Shown piece after piece: positions 8,374 to 16,364 of a stretch of DNA of 35,551 nucleotides (positions are counted from its first letter, which is position 1; each line of letters opens with the position of its first letter). This stretch comes from Clostridia bacterium (lineage in GTDB: Bacteria; Bacillota; Clostridia; Christensenellales; Borkfalkiaceae). The DNA is taken from contig JAFTKX010000046.1 of assembly GCA_017453045.1 (NCBI GenBank), positions 1 to 35,551 of the forward strand. Direction: 5' to 3'. Made by a program: the position numbers and the translations under genes. The notes below the pieces were generated by a model, which saw only the letters and a list, made by a program, of their open reading frames with translations, ran no database searches and had not been told where the DNA came from.

Positions 8374-11300
8374 TTAAGTTTCACTCGTCTTAGTAACGCC
8401 AAGTCTTGTGCAGTCATTATCAAAAGTATCGTCGGTAGCGCTATAAACGTTTTTAAGAACGTATCTTGGGAAAAGACTTTCTTTAGTAATTCTATCTATA
8501 ATAGCCGTCTTTTGAGCGTCTGTAAGCGTTGCGTCGGCTTCTACGAGCGCTATTGCTTCGTCGCAAAGAGTTACCAAAGAATTCAATACGCTTTCAGACC
8601 AATAAGATTTCGTTGTTTTGTTCCATAACAAACCAGATTCATATTCAAGTTCGTCGTAAATGCCACGACCTAAACCGCTATTATTTGTTTCGATAGTTTC
8701 GCAATTTTCAACGATAGCATCAAACATTGCGCGCATTTTTTCGCCTGCTACTCCAAAGTAATTTGCAAAGTAACTATCTAATACGGCTTCGTAATCTGCA
8801 TTTACGTCAATCATAAACTTAGAATCGATATAACCCTTTAAATCGCTAAACGCAGTCGCTTCGGTTTCGTTACTTTGGCTCCAAACCGCTTTAACGCCTA
8901 AATCGTACAAAATCTTGTAGTTTTCGGCAGACGATTTCCACGTGTTGTAAGGATACATATAGTATTTAAAGTTTGTGCCGTAGAGCCAAATATAAACGCT
9001 ATCCGAAACTTTAAGCCACTTTTTAATATTTAACAATTCGTCTTGATTGTCGGCAAAATTAAAGTTTTCAGCGTACAACGCGCTAATCGGAGCAACCCAA
9101 GCGGTTACGCCCTCGTCACACTTAAGGTCTTCGTTAGTTGCAGTTGCGCTACCCGAACTAAAGTCGTAACGTTTCATAAGCGATAAGTCGTCGTTTACAG
9201 GCGCGTTTATAGTTAAACGATAAGCAAGGAAAGCAATATTTACAACTTTACCTTCTGGAAGACTTTCTCTTACTTTAGCGTTAACGGCGTTCATAAGTTC
9301 TATCCACGCCGCGCTAAAGCCTGCGTCGCCGTAAACGCTTGCATACAACTGACAACGCGCGCACGGACAAGGATTTGCGCTTTCAGGATCGCCACTATCC
9401 ATAATAGAAAGACAGATGTTTTCACTCTTTTCTGCGTCGCTACTGATTTGAGCGAGCATACCGCTTGCTAAGGCTTCAACCATTGCGTTAAATTCAGTTG
9501 TGTTTCCACCTGCGGTAGGACAAATATCCGTTCTTGATACGCCATACGAGTCAGTAAACGTGAAATACCAAGACGAATGAGCCGATTGATAAGTTGCAGT
9601 AGGAAGATAACGCGTCGTGTTGTGCATATCCCATCCATCTGGAGACGGAACCCAAATATCAGCGTGCGACTGTAAGCCCATACCGTAAACTTCACTATCG
9701 GTCATATAGGTTTGTTGTTGACGATAATCAAACGGTTTACCTACGATATCAAATCTTCCGTTTATAGTAGAGCCGTCTTTTGAATAAACAACGCAGTCGT
9801 CAGAGAGCATATCGTAACCTAAAACTTCGTTTAAGAATTTGATTACTGCCAAGCGGTATCCGTCCGCCGTGTGCGCTTGAATAAATACAGTTCTACCGTT
9901 AGATTTAACGGCATATCCTGCGCGACCGTTTTCAACGTACTCGGTTTGCAAACAGTCTGCATATTTGCCTTTCCATCCTACGACTATTGCGTTACGGTAT
10001 TTAGAAAGGTTTTGTGGTTCAATCATAAACGCTTCAAGCGTTACGCCCGTGGCGTTTTCAACTTGCGCTATTAAGAATTGAACTGCAAGCGTCGCGTCTT
10101 CTGCGTAATAAATCTTATATTGCGTTGCGCCGTCTACGATAAAGTTAAACTCAGTAGTTGCGCCATAAAGCGCTTCTTCACAAGAAGTTAAATTAGTTTT
10201 GTTAACTAACGCCTTTTGTTGTTCGGTAAGCGCTTCAAATTCAGCGCGCGCTAAACCGACTTGATATTCGTCAGGACTTTCGGTATTTAACGCGTCAATA
10301 CGGGCTTGAACTTTGTCTACAACGTCGCTCACAGAGAATGAATAAATCGGCGAAATTTGCCATCCGTCTGTACTCGCTCCTGATTCTACGCAAATATACG
10401 TTAAATACTTATCGTTAGAACTTATAATTTCAGATGAAAGAACTACTTCCGTCCACTTATTAGCAGTTAACGTTATAACTTCAGTTTTTACCCACGTTTC
10501 ATTTTCCATAACGTAGAACTGCAAGTCAGAACTGTTTGGATTATAAATGAAGAAACGTAACGAATCGTGACCTTCACTTAATGCCGAACGCATTATTCCT
10601 ACATTAAACGCGCCTAAATCGCTATCGCTTGACCCACCTTGAGTTAAGTTATAAACCGTGCCGTAAAGGTTAGTCGTGCCAGAATCTGCAATATTACCAA
10701 ACGAAGCATTTGTAACGTCGCCAAGTTCAGGTTTTAAACCGATTATATTCGTAATTGCGAACGATACGTCGGTAGATTCTGTTCTAAGACCGATAGTTAA
10801 ATTAGATGCAAAGATATTCTTTACGTATTTTGTATCCGTTCCACTTACGTAAGTTGCAGATAAATCAAATTCCTTTTGAATCCAATTTCCATTATTTGCC
10901 CAAAGTCCACTTAAAGACCAAGTATTGTTATAACCGTCGCCCCAACCGTCTACGCCAAAGCCGTCAGAAAGATATATATCACAAGACGCTCCTATTACCT
11001 TTATGTTAAAGTAAAGTTTTTCGTAAGCGCTAACGTCTGGGAAGTTTAAGTATTGAAGCGCAGCCTTTCCGCCTGCGTCTGGCGTTACCGTTATATAATC
11101 TCCATAATAACCGTCATAGCCCATACTTGCCGTTCCGCCTATTTCTGACGTAAAGTTTGGAACTGTCGACGGAATAACGTTTACGCTATCAACTGACTGA
11201 ACGTGAATAGTTTCGTAGCCTTTTATAGCGTTTACTAAGGTACGAAGTTTAGCGTAGTTGGTAACTTCTTGCTTTTCGTCGTCCGCAAGAGCGTTATACG

Positions 11301-14121
11301 CGCTATTTGCGTTTTCAATTCTCGTAACCATAACAAGATGGTCTGGCATTACGACAGAATCTGGAAGAACTGCAATCTTTGAAATAACGGCTTCAATTCT
11401 TGCCTGTCTTGCGCTACTTGCTTGAAGTATTGCTTCGCACTCTTGTAATTTAGTATAATTTGTAACGAGAGCCTTTTGGCTATCCGTAAGCGCGTCGTAA
11501 GCCGTGCGGGCTTGCGTAGTTAAATCTTCGTCGACAGCGTTTACGTTTAAAGCGTTGATAAGGTTTGTAACCTTATTTGCTATCGGCAAATCGGTAAGGC
11601 GTTGACGAGCGCTTGTTAACTTGCTATAGTTTGTAACTTGCGCTTTTTGACTGTCTTTAAGCGCGTTATATGCGTTTTCGGCATTTGCAACCGCTTGTTC
11701 GTCGCTTTCGCTAACCGTGTCGGGTAAAGCGTTTATAAGTTTAATTACTTCTTTCACGTCTGCATTGTCGAGATATACTAACTCGGTTTCAACAGTTTTA
11801 TCAGGACCTGCATAAATAGGTGAAATTTGCCAGCCTTCTTTTGCCGCGCCTTGACCGTCGCCACCAGTAATATATACGTACCATTGACCGCTCTTGTTAA
11901 GTTCGATATCTTCAGCAGACATACCAACTTTTGTCCATGTTTTTGGAGTTAAAGACTTTGTTGAAGTCGGCGTATCCGTCCAAGTTCCGCTTACGTCGCC
12001 TGCTAAGTGGAAATTGTAAGCAGTATCCGTAGGATTATACATCCAGAAATAGAAGAATTCGTATCCCGTAGGCAAAGCGCTTGCAAGTTCATTTGTTTGC
12101 AACGTTCCTAACGTGTTATAGTTGTCATTGTCAATAAACCACTGCTCTCTCGAAACGTTATAGATTGTTCCATATTCGTTTGTCGTTCCCGTATCCGTGC
12201 GAATACCAAAATCAAGGGTTACTTCTTGTCTAACTTCATCCATCTTAAACGAATAAATAGGTGAAATTTGCCATCCGCTCGCATTAGCGCCCGATTCTAC
12301 GCAAATATACGTTAAATAGTTATCGTTGGAAGATATAATTTCAGCAGATAAAACAACTTTAGTCCAAGATTGCGCTGTTACGGTCGTAACGTCAGTTGTT
12401 AACCACGTTACATCCTCCATAACGTAGAACTGTAAGTCAGAACTGTTTGGATTGTAAATATAGAAACACAACGCATTGTGTTCTTCCTTTAGCGCGCTAC
12501 GCATAGCACCTATACTAAATGCACCCAAATCTTTTTCACTTGACCAACTTTGAGTAAAGTTATAAACAGGGCCATACTCGTTTGTCGTGCCGGTATCGGA
12601 AATAGTACCGAAAGACGTTCCTGCAACTTCTTCTTTATATACGCTAACACCGAAAATATCGGAAATTTCAAAAGTTATGCCTGCAACGTCGGTACGAAGA
12701 CCTATCATTAACGAGTCGCCTGCAAAAATATCTTTTATAGCAATAGTAGCGGGGTTTTCTCCTACCGTTGTAAACGAAGAAGATAAGTCGAAAGACATAA
12801 GCCCCCAATTACCATCGTTTAACCAAAGACCATCTAAACCAGACCAAGTGTTTTTCCAATTTTTTCCCCAACCGTCGTTTTCCGTACCGTCGGAAAGATA
12901 AAGGTTACAAGAATCGCCGATAGCGCGAACGTAAAAATAAATTGCGCTATAATTGCTTAAATCGGGTAAATCTTCAATAAGTAAAGCAGCCTTGCCGTCT
13001 GCGTCGGACGTTACGGTTAAAACGTTGCCGTGTTGGCTATCTTGACGAGTAACCCCAACGCCACCAATTTCCGACGAATAATTAGGAACTTTGCTTGCTA
13101 TTACGTTTCCGTCGGTATCGTCGTGTTTATAAACCCTGTCGTAACCTTCGATAGAATTAACTAAACTTTCAAGTTTTGAAACGCCATCTTCGTCAACTTG
13201 CGTTTTTAACTCTGCGCTTAAAGCGTTGTAAGCCTTTTCAGCGTCTCTTATTCTTGCAACGTGAGTAATCGCGTCAGGCATTGTAACGGAATCGGGAAGC
13301 GCCGATATAAGTTCGTTAACAGCGTAAACGCTTTCGTTAATAATTGCTACGGGTTTGTTAGTTTCAGTAAACGAGCCAGACGTATTTACGCCATCTTTAA
13401 CGACAACCGTACATTGCGTAACGTTTATAGCATTTTCTCCGCCTGCTAATTCAACTAAATTAGCGTACTGCTCGCTCGTTTCAACGACGATGGGGAATTG
13501 TTCCGAGCCATACCAACCGCCGTTTTCTTCCGTTTGAAGATAAACGCTTTCGCCACCAGCAGTTACGCTATCTGCAATGTCTTGAGCGTAGCCGTTTAAC
13601 CACCAGTAGTTTACAACTTCGTATAAATCGCCCCTTGCCAAATCGTTATAATCGGTATATCTAACGGTTTCGCCTTGCTTTACGTAAGCGACGGCAACGA
13701 ATTCTCTTTCAAAATTTTTAAGTTGAATGTTTACTATACAACCGTTTGCATAATAATTTCCGTCTTCACTATAAATTTTATTTTTATCTATCGCTCCGCC
13801 TACGTGATTCATATTGAGATAGTCGCCGTTTGCTTGAGTTACAATGGTTTTAGGCGCGATAATAAAACCCATTTCAACGTCGTCGTTACCCTTAACGAAA
13901 TTATACATAGTTTCGTCCATTTTAACGATAAAGCGAAGTCCGTTCTTTTGACCGAGTTTAAGCGACGTTCCGTCTAACATTTCAAACGTTCCGTCCGAAA
14001 TTGAAGACGACGCGAAAACTTTAATTCCGCCGTTTGCAGTAAGCCCTGCAAACCCGACGATTGAAACAAATAAAAATACTGATAAAATCCAAATTAAAGC
14101 GTTTTTAATACTCTTTTTCAT
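8374..14121 (-). CDS. Giant secreted multimodular protein: carbohydrate-binding-like repeats fused to DUF4838
   Basis: I place the start at the ATG at 14121 (MKKSIKNALIW) because AAGGGG precedes it. A longer in-frame extension to 14208 lacks a ribosome site and overlaps a small gene. The product is 1915 residues. A signal peptide (1 to about 38) is followed by a beta-rich N-domain (46-211). Module A occurs twice (331-496, 972-1134; shared IGDSC/IGASC, YLSDG, NDGNW/NNGNW, IGLRT). Module B occurs three times (500-628, 635-773, 1137-1265; TTNEYG/TTNLYG, YNP, GWQISPIY). Helical spacers (AYNAL...QK..VTNY) lie at 786-971 and 1266-1321. The C-terminus (1322-1900) is a GH67-N-like domain plus a DUF4838 barrel with CPCARC. 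It is probably a secreted glycan-active or glycan-binding protein. No LPXTG or other anchor is seen, and the activity of DUF4838 is unknown to me. Confidence 0.78.
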   Translation of the reverse strand: MKKSIKNALIWILSVFLFVSIVGFAGLTANGGIKVFASSSISDGTFEMLDGTSLKLGQKNGLRFIVKMDETMYNFVKGNDDVEMGFIIAPKTIVTQANGDYLNMNHVGGAIDKNKIYSEDGNYYANGCIVNIQLKNFEREFVAVAYVKQGETVRYTDYNDLARGDLYEVVNYWWLNGYAQDIADSVTAGGESVYLQTEENGGWYGSEQFPIVVETSEQYANLVELAGGENAINVTQCTVVVKDGVNTSGSFTETNKPVAIINESVYAVNELISALPDSVTMPDAITHVARIRDAEKAYNALSAELKTQVDEDGVSKLESLVNSIEGYDRVYKHDDTDGNVIASKVPNYSSEIGGVGVTRQDSQHGNVLTVTSDADGKAALLIEDLPDLSNYSAIYFYVRAIGDSCNLYLSDGTENDGWGKNWKNTWSGLDGLWLNDGNWGLMSFDLSSSFTTVGENPATIAIKDIFAGDSLMIGLRTDVAGITFEISDIFGVSVYKEEVAGTSFGTISDTGTTNEYGPVYNFTQSWSSEKDLGAFSIGAMRSALKEEHNALCFYIYNPNSSDLQFYVMEDVTWLTTDVTTVTAQSWTKVVLSAEIISSNDNYLTYICVESGANASGWQISPIYSFKMDEVRQEVTLDFGIRTDTGTTNEYGTIYNVSREQWFIDNDNYNTLGTLQTNELASALPTGYEFFYFWMYNPTDTAYNFHLAGDVSGTWTDTPTSTKSLTPKTWTKVGMSAEDIELNKSGQWYVYITGGDGQGAAKEGWQISPIYAGPDKTVETELVYLDNADVKEVIKLINALPDTVSESDEQAVANAENAYNALKDSQKAQVTNYSKLTSARQRLTDLPIANKVTNLINALNVNAVDEDLTTQARTAYDALTDSQKALVTNYTKLQECEAILQASSARQARIEAVISKIAVLPDSVVMPDHLVMVTRIENANSAYNALADDEKQEVTNYAKLRTLVNAIKGYETIHVQSVDSVNVIPSTVPNFTSEIGGTASMGYDGYYGDYITVTPDAGGKAALQYLNFPDVSAYEKLYFNIKVIGASCDIYLSDGFGVDGWGDGYNNTWSLSGLWANNGNWIQKEFDLSATYVSGTDTKYVKNIFASNLTIGLRTESTDVSFAITNIIGLKPELGDVTNASFGNIADSGTTNLYGTVYNLTQGGSSDSDLGAFNVGIMRSALSEGHDSLRFFIYNPNSSDLQFYVMENETWVKTEVITLTANKWTEVVLSSEIISSNDKYLTYICVESGASTDGWQISPIYSFSVSDVVDKVQARIDALNTESPDEYQVGLARAEFEALTEQQKALVNKTNLTSCEEALYGATTEFNFIVDGATQYKIYYAEDATLAVQFLIAQVENATGVTLEAFMIEPQNLSKYRNAIVVGWKGKYADCLQTEYVENGRAGYAVKSNGRTVFIQAHTADGYRLAVIKFLNEVLGYDMLSDDCVVYSKDGSTINGRFDIVGKPFDYRQQQTYMTDSEVYGMGLQSHADIWVPSPDGWDMHNTTRYLPTATYQSAHSSWYFTFTDSYGVSRTDICPTAGGNTTEFNAMVEALASGMLAQISSDAEKSENICLSIMDSGDPESANPCPCARCQLYASVYGDAGFSAAWIELMNAVNAKVRESLPEGKVVNIAFLAYRLTINAPVNDDLSLMKRYDFSSGSATATNEDLKCDEGVTAWVAPISALYAENFNFADNQDELLNIKKWLKVSDSVYIWLYGTNFKYYMYPYNTWKSSAENYKILYDLGVKAVWSQSNETEATAFSDLKGYIDSKFMIDVNADYEAVLDSYFANYFGVAGEKMRAMFDAIVENCETIETNNSGLGRGIYDELEYESGLLWNKTTKSYWSESVLNSLVTLCDEAIALVEADATLTDAQKTAIIDRITKESLFPRYVLKNVYSATDDTFDNDCTRLGVTKTSET
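10327..12624 (-). repeat. Internal module repeats (B1, B2, A2, B3) of the giant gene
   Basis: Module B lies at 12238-12624, 11803-12219 and 10327-10713; module A at 10720-11208, with its first copy at 12634-13131. The copies remain similar at DNA level, for instance GGTGAAATTTGCCA in two of the B copies (a one-base variant in B3) and again at about 2511 in the separate lipoprotein gene. B1 and B3 are closest and each follows a module A, so an A-B pair was probably duplicated as a unit and B2 is the odd copy, closer to the module at 2494-2901. Confidence 0.75.
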
Positions 14122-14122
14122 T

Positions 14123-14242
14123 TTATACCCCTTGTTCCCAGTTTTTGTCTTCGTAATCATTGTCGTTTGCAGACGTCGTGATAACGTCGCAGTTGAAAAA
14201 CAAATCAATTACTTCAATTGTTGGCTTTAAATACTTTTTCAT
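14123..14242 (-). CDS. 39-residue small protein of unknown function
   Basis: The translation is MKKYLKPTIEVIDLFFNCDV followed by ITTSANDNDYEDKNWEQGV and a TAA stop. A strong AAGGAG ribosome site sits 8 bases upstream of the ATG. The gene starts 14 bases after the DUF4838 stop and ends one base before the ATG of the giant protein, so it is embedded in the operon and probably translationally coupled to it. The shape is a basic MKKYxxPxIEV start, a hydrophobic middle, an aspartate plus ITTS, and an acidic Asn/Asp-rich tail. I have an impression of similar short peptides in gut Firmicutes but cannot name a family. It has no signal peptide of normal length. It may be a signalling or modified peptide, a partner of the surface protein, or simply a coupling leader. 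Confidence 0.65.
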   Translation of the reverse strand: MKKYLKPTIEVIDLFFNCDVITTSANDNDYEDKNWEQGV

Positions 14243-14256
14243 ATATTTTCTCCTTT

Positions 14257-16356
14257 TTATACTCCCCAAGCCGTAAATACGGCTTGCATATCGCCATCTG
14301 TTTCCTTATAAATAGAAAAGCCTAACTCTACCCAGTCGTCTCTAAAACTCTTTCTCATATCGTAAATATTAGGGTAATAATCTTCAAAATACGTGCAAAT
14401 GACGTAACGTGGGAAAATGCTTTCCTTTTTAATTCTCTTTACTAAATTTGCATAAAGTTTAGGGTCTGAAACCTTATACTTTTCTATAGACGCATACGCT
14501 TCGTCTATCATAGACAACATATTTTCTACAAGTAGTCTTGGCCAAAACTGCTCTAAACCGATATCGTCGTAAATACCGCCCGAAATGGTTGGCACGGTTT
14601 CTTCTAAATACGCGCTTTGCGCTTGAATTAAATTAAACATTGCGCGCATAGGCTCAGACGCTTCTAAATAATAATTGTCAAAATAATCGTCGATTACCTT
14701 GCCGTAATCTTGATTTACGTCGAACAAAAATTTAGAGTCGATATAGTCTTTTAAGTCGGTAAAAGCCGTCGACATGTTTCTTTCTTGCGCTTGATTCCAA
14801 ACGTATTTTACACCGCGTTCTTTTAAAAAACGGTAGGTTTCTACAACGGGACTCCAAGTGTTGTACGGATACAAGTAATACTTAAAGTTAGTGCCGTAAA
14901 TCCATACGTAAACGTTGCTTGCAACCGCTTGCCACGACGCAACGTTATTTGCGTAAGATACGTTTTCTTCTTCGTAAAAAGATTTAGTGAATTTTGAATA
15001 AATAGGAGCGAGCCAAGGATATACGTGTTCGTCGCAAGTTAAGTATACTGCGTTTCCGTTTTCGTCGGTTTCGTAAACGTAATTTCCGCTTGCGTCTTTT
15101 ACAAACTTTCTCGTTTGCTCGTCCATTTTATAACGCCTAAGCGCTTGGAATTCTCCTTTATCATTTGCTATTGGATCAGTCCAAACTGTTTTTCCGCTAT
15201 CGTCGGTATGCTTTTGTCTTTCAACGGGAGCAGGCTCTGCGTCGTGATAAGCAAAGAATACCAAGTTCATCACTCTATTTGGGTTACTGCTCGTTTTTAT
15301 ATACTCTTGAACTTTCTCGTTTAAGTCGTTCATAAAGTATATACAAGTTGACGCAGGCGTTCCGTATAAAGAGTGATAAATTTTACAATTTTCACAATAA
15401 CACGAGTCTATACCCGTTCCGTCCATTGCCGAAAAAGACATATTTTCTATTTCGGGAAGTTCTTCCATACGCTTTTTAACTACTGCAAATACGGCGTCAA
15501 GCATTGCGTCGTATTCTTCCTTTACGCCGTGAGCCGTATAACATACCTGCTCTTTATCTTCTCTATACCACTCGGGATGCTCGTCGTAGTAAATATCGGG
15601 GTCGATATAATACAACGTATTGTGCATATCCCAACCGTTTACGGGAATCCAAATATCCGTGTGAGAGTGCATTCCCATACCGTAAATTTCAATACTCGTG
15701 TAATAGTTAGAAATTTGTCTGTAATCAAAGTCCGGGCGCTCGATAATTTCCATATTAGGCATAGTTTCGGGAGTTCTCGAATACACAATGCAGTCTTCCG
15801 CTATCATATCGTAACCGATTACTTCCCTTAAAAAAGCAAGACCGCCCATTCTATACCCGTCGCCACCAAGCGCTTCGATAAATACGAGATTTCCTTTGCT
15901 CTTTATATAATAACCCGTAGTCGAAATGTCTTCCGTCGGCATAGCCAAGCCTAAATTTTTAAAAAGACTTTCTCTATATCCGTAAACGATAGCGTAATCG
16001 TTTTGGGTAAGCGACGACGGAATTTCGTATTCCACACTAATTTCAACGCCCGTCGCCTTTAAAATATGCTCTGCAACGAAGTTTGCAGACTTTATAATTT
16101 GGCTTGCAAGTTTTTCGTCGCTTTCGTCTACGTAAATTTTATAGTTAGTAGCGCCGTTTTTTATAAACGACACGTTACTTTCCGTAACGTTTACTTTATG
16201 GAGCGTTCCCTCGACGTAATGAATAATATTGTCTTTACCCTTTTCGCCCTTATTTCCGTTTGCTATCAGTATCCAAGTAAGCACGCCGGACAAAATAAGC
16301 ACTACGCTAACGCAAATAGAAATCAATAAAATAAGTTTTTTCTTCGTTAATTTCAT
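14257..16356 (-). CDS. Membrane-anchored DUF4838 protein
   Basis: 699 residues from the ATG at 16356, which has AGAGG five bases upstream; the GTG two codons earlier would overlap that site. Residues 7-33 form one hydrophobic segment that is either an uncleaved anchor or a signal peptide. Residues 55-205 resemble the alpha-glucuronidase (GH67) N-terminal domain. Residues 210-660 are a DUF4838 barrel containing GMGMHSHTDIW, GWDMHNT, FSAMDGTG with CYCENC (319-324), and VWIYGTNFKYYLYPYNTW. These blocks are shared with the C-terminus of the giant protein, so the two are paralogues. The fold is glycosidase-like, but reaction and substrate are unknown to me. The conserved Asp in FSAMD and the Cys cluster are worth testing. 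It starts eight bases after the previous stop, inside the operon. Confidence 0.75.
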   Translation of the reverse strand: MKLTKKKLILLISICVSVVLILSGVLTWILIANGNKGEKGKDNIIHYVEGTLHKVNVTESNVSFIKNGATNYKIYVDESDEKLASQIIKSANFVAEHILKATGVEISVEYEIPSSLTQNDYAIVYGYRESLFKNLGLAMPTEDISTTGYYIKSKGNLVFIEALGGDGYRMGGLAFLREVIGYDMIAEDCIVYSRTPETMPNMEIIERPDFDYRQISNYYTSIEIYGMGMHSHTDIWIPVNGWDMHNTLYYIDPDIYYDEHPEWYREDKEQVCYTAHGVKEEYDAMLDAVFAVVKKRMEELPEIENMSFSAMDGTGIDSCYCENCKIYHSLYGTPASTCIYFMNDLNEKVQEYIKTSSNPNRVMNLVFFAYHDAEPAPVERQKHTDDSGKTVWTDPIANDKGEFQALRRYKMDEQTRKFVKDASGNYVYETDENGNAVYLTCDEHVYPWLAPIYSKFTKSFYEEENVSYANNVASWQAVASNVYVWIYGTNFKYYLYPYNTWSPVVETYRFLKERGVKYVWNQAQERNMSTAFTDLKDYIDSKFLFDVNQDYGKVIDDYFDNYYLEASEPMRAMFNLIQAQSAYLEETVPTISGGIYDDIGLEQFWPRLLVENMLSMIDEAYASIEKYKVSDPKLYANLVKRIKKESIFPRYVICTYFEDYYPNIYDMRKSFRDDWVELGFSIYKETDGDMQAVFTAWGV

Positions 16357-16364
16357 ATCCACCT

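Noticed and set aside
10327-13131. Phage or transposon insertion inside the giant gene
   Set aside because: The repeats are in-frame protein modules with matching boundaries, which fits domain duplication.
14122-14208. N-terminal extension of the giant protein starting at 14208
   Set aside because: No ribosome site, poor composition, and it overlaps the well-supported small gene in another frame. The ATG at 14121 has both a ribosome site and a signal peptide.
15373-15831. Plus-strand ORF of 152 codons inside the DUF4838 gene
   Set aside because: Antisense to strongly conserved DUF4838 blocks, no ribosome site, no recognisable domain; a shadow of the real gene. The same holds for the other plus-strand ORFs, such as 17232-17672 and 33071-33514.
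16357-16362. GTG start two codons upstream for the anchored DUF4838 protein
   Set aside because: The GTG overlaps the AGAGG ribosome site; the ATG at 16356 has proper spacing.
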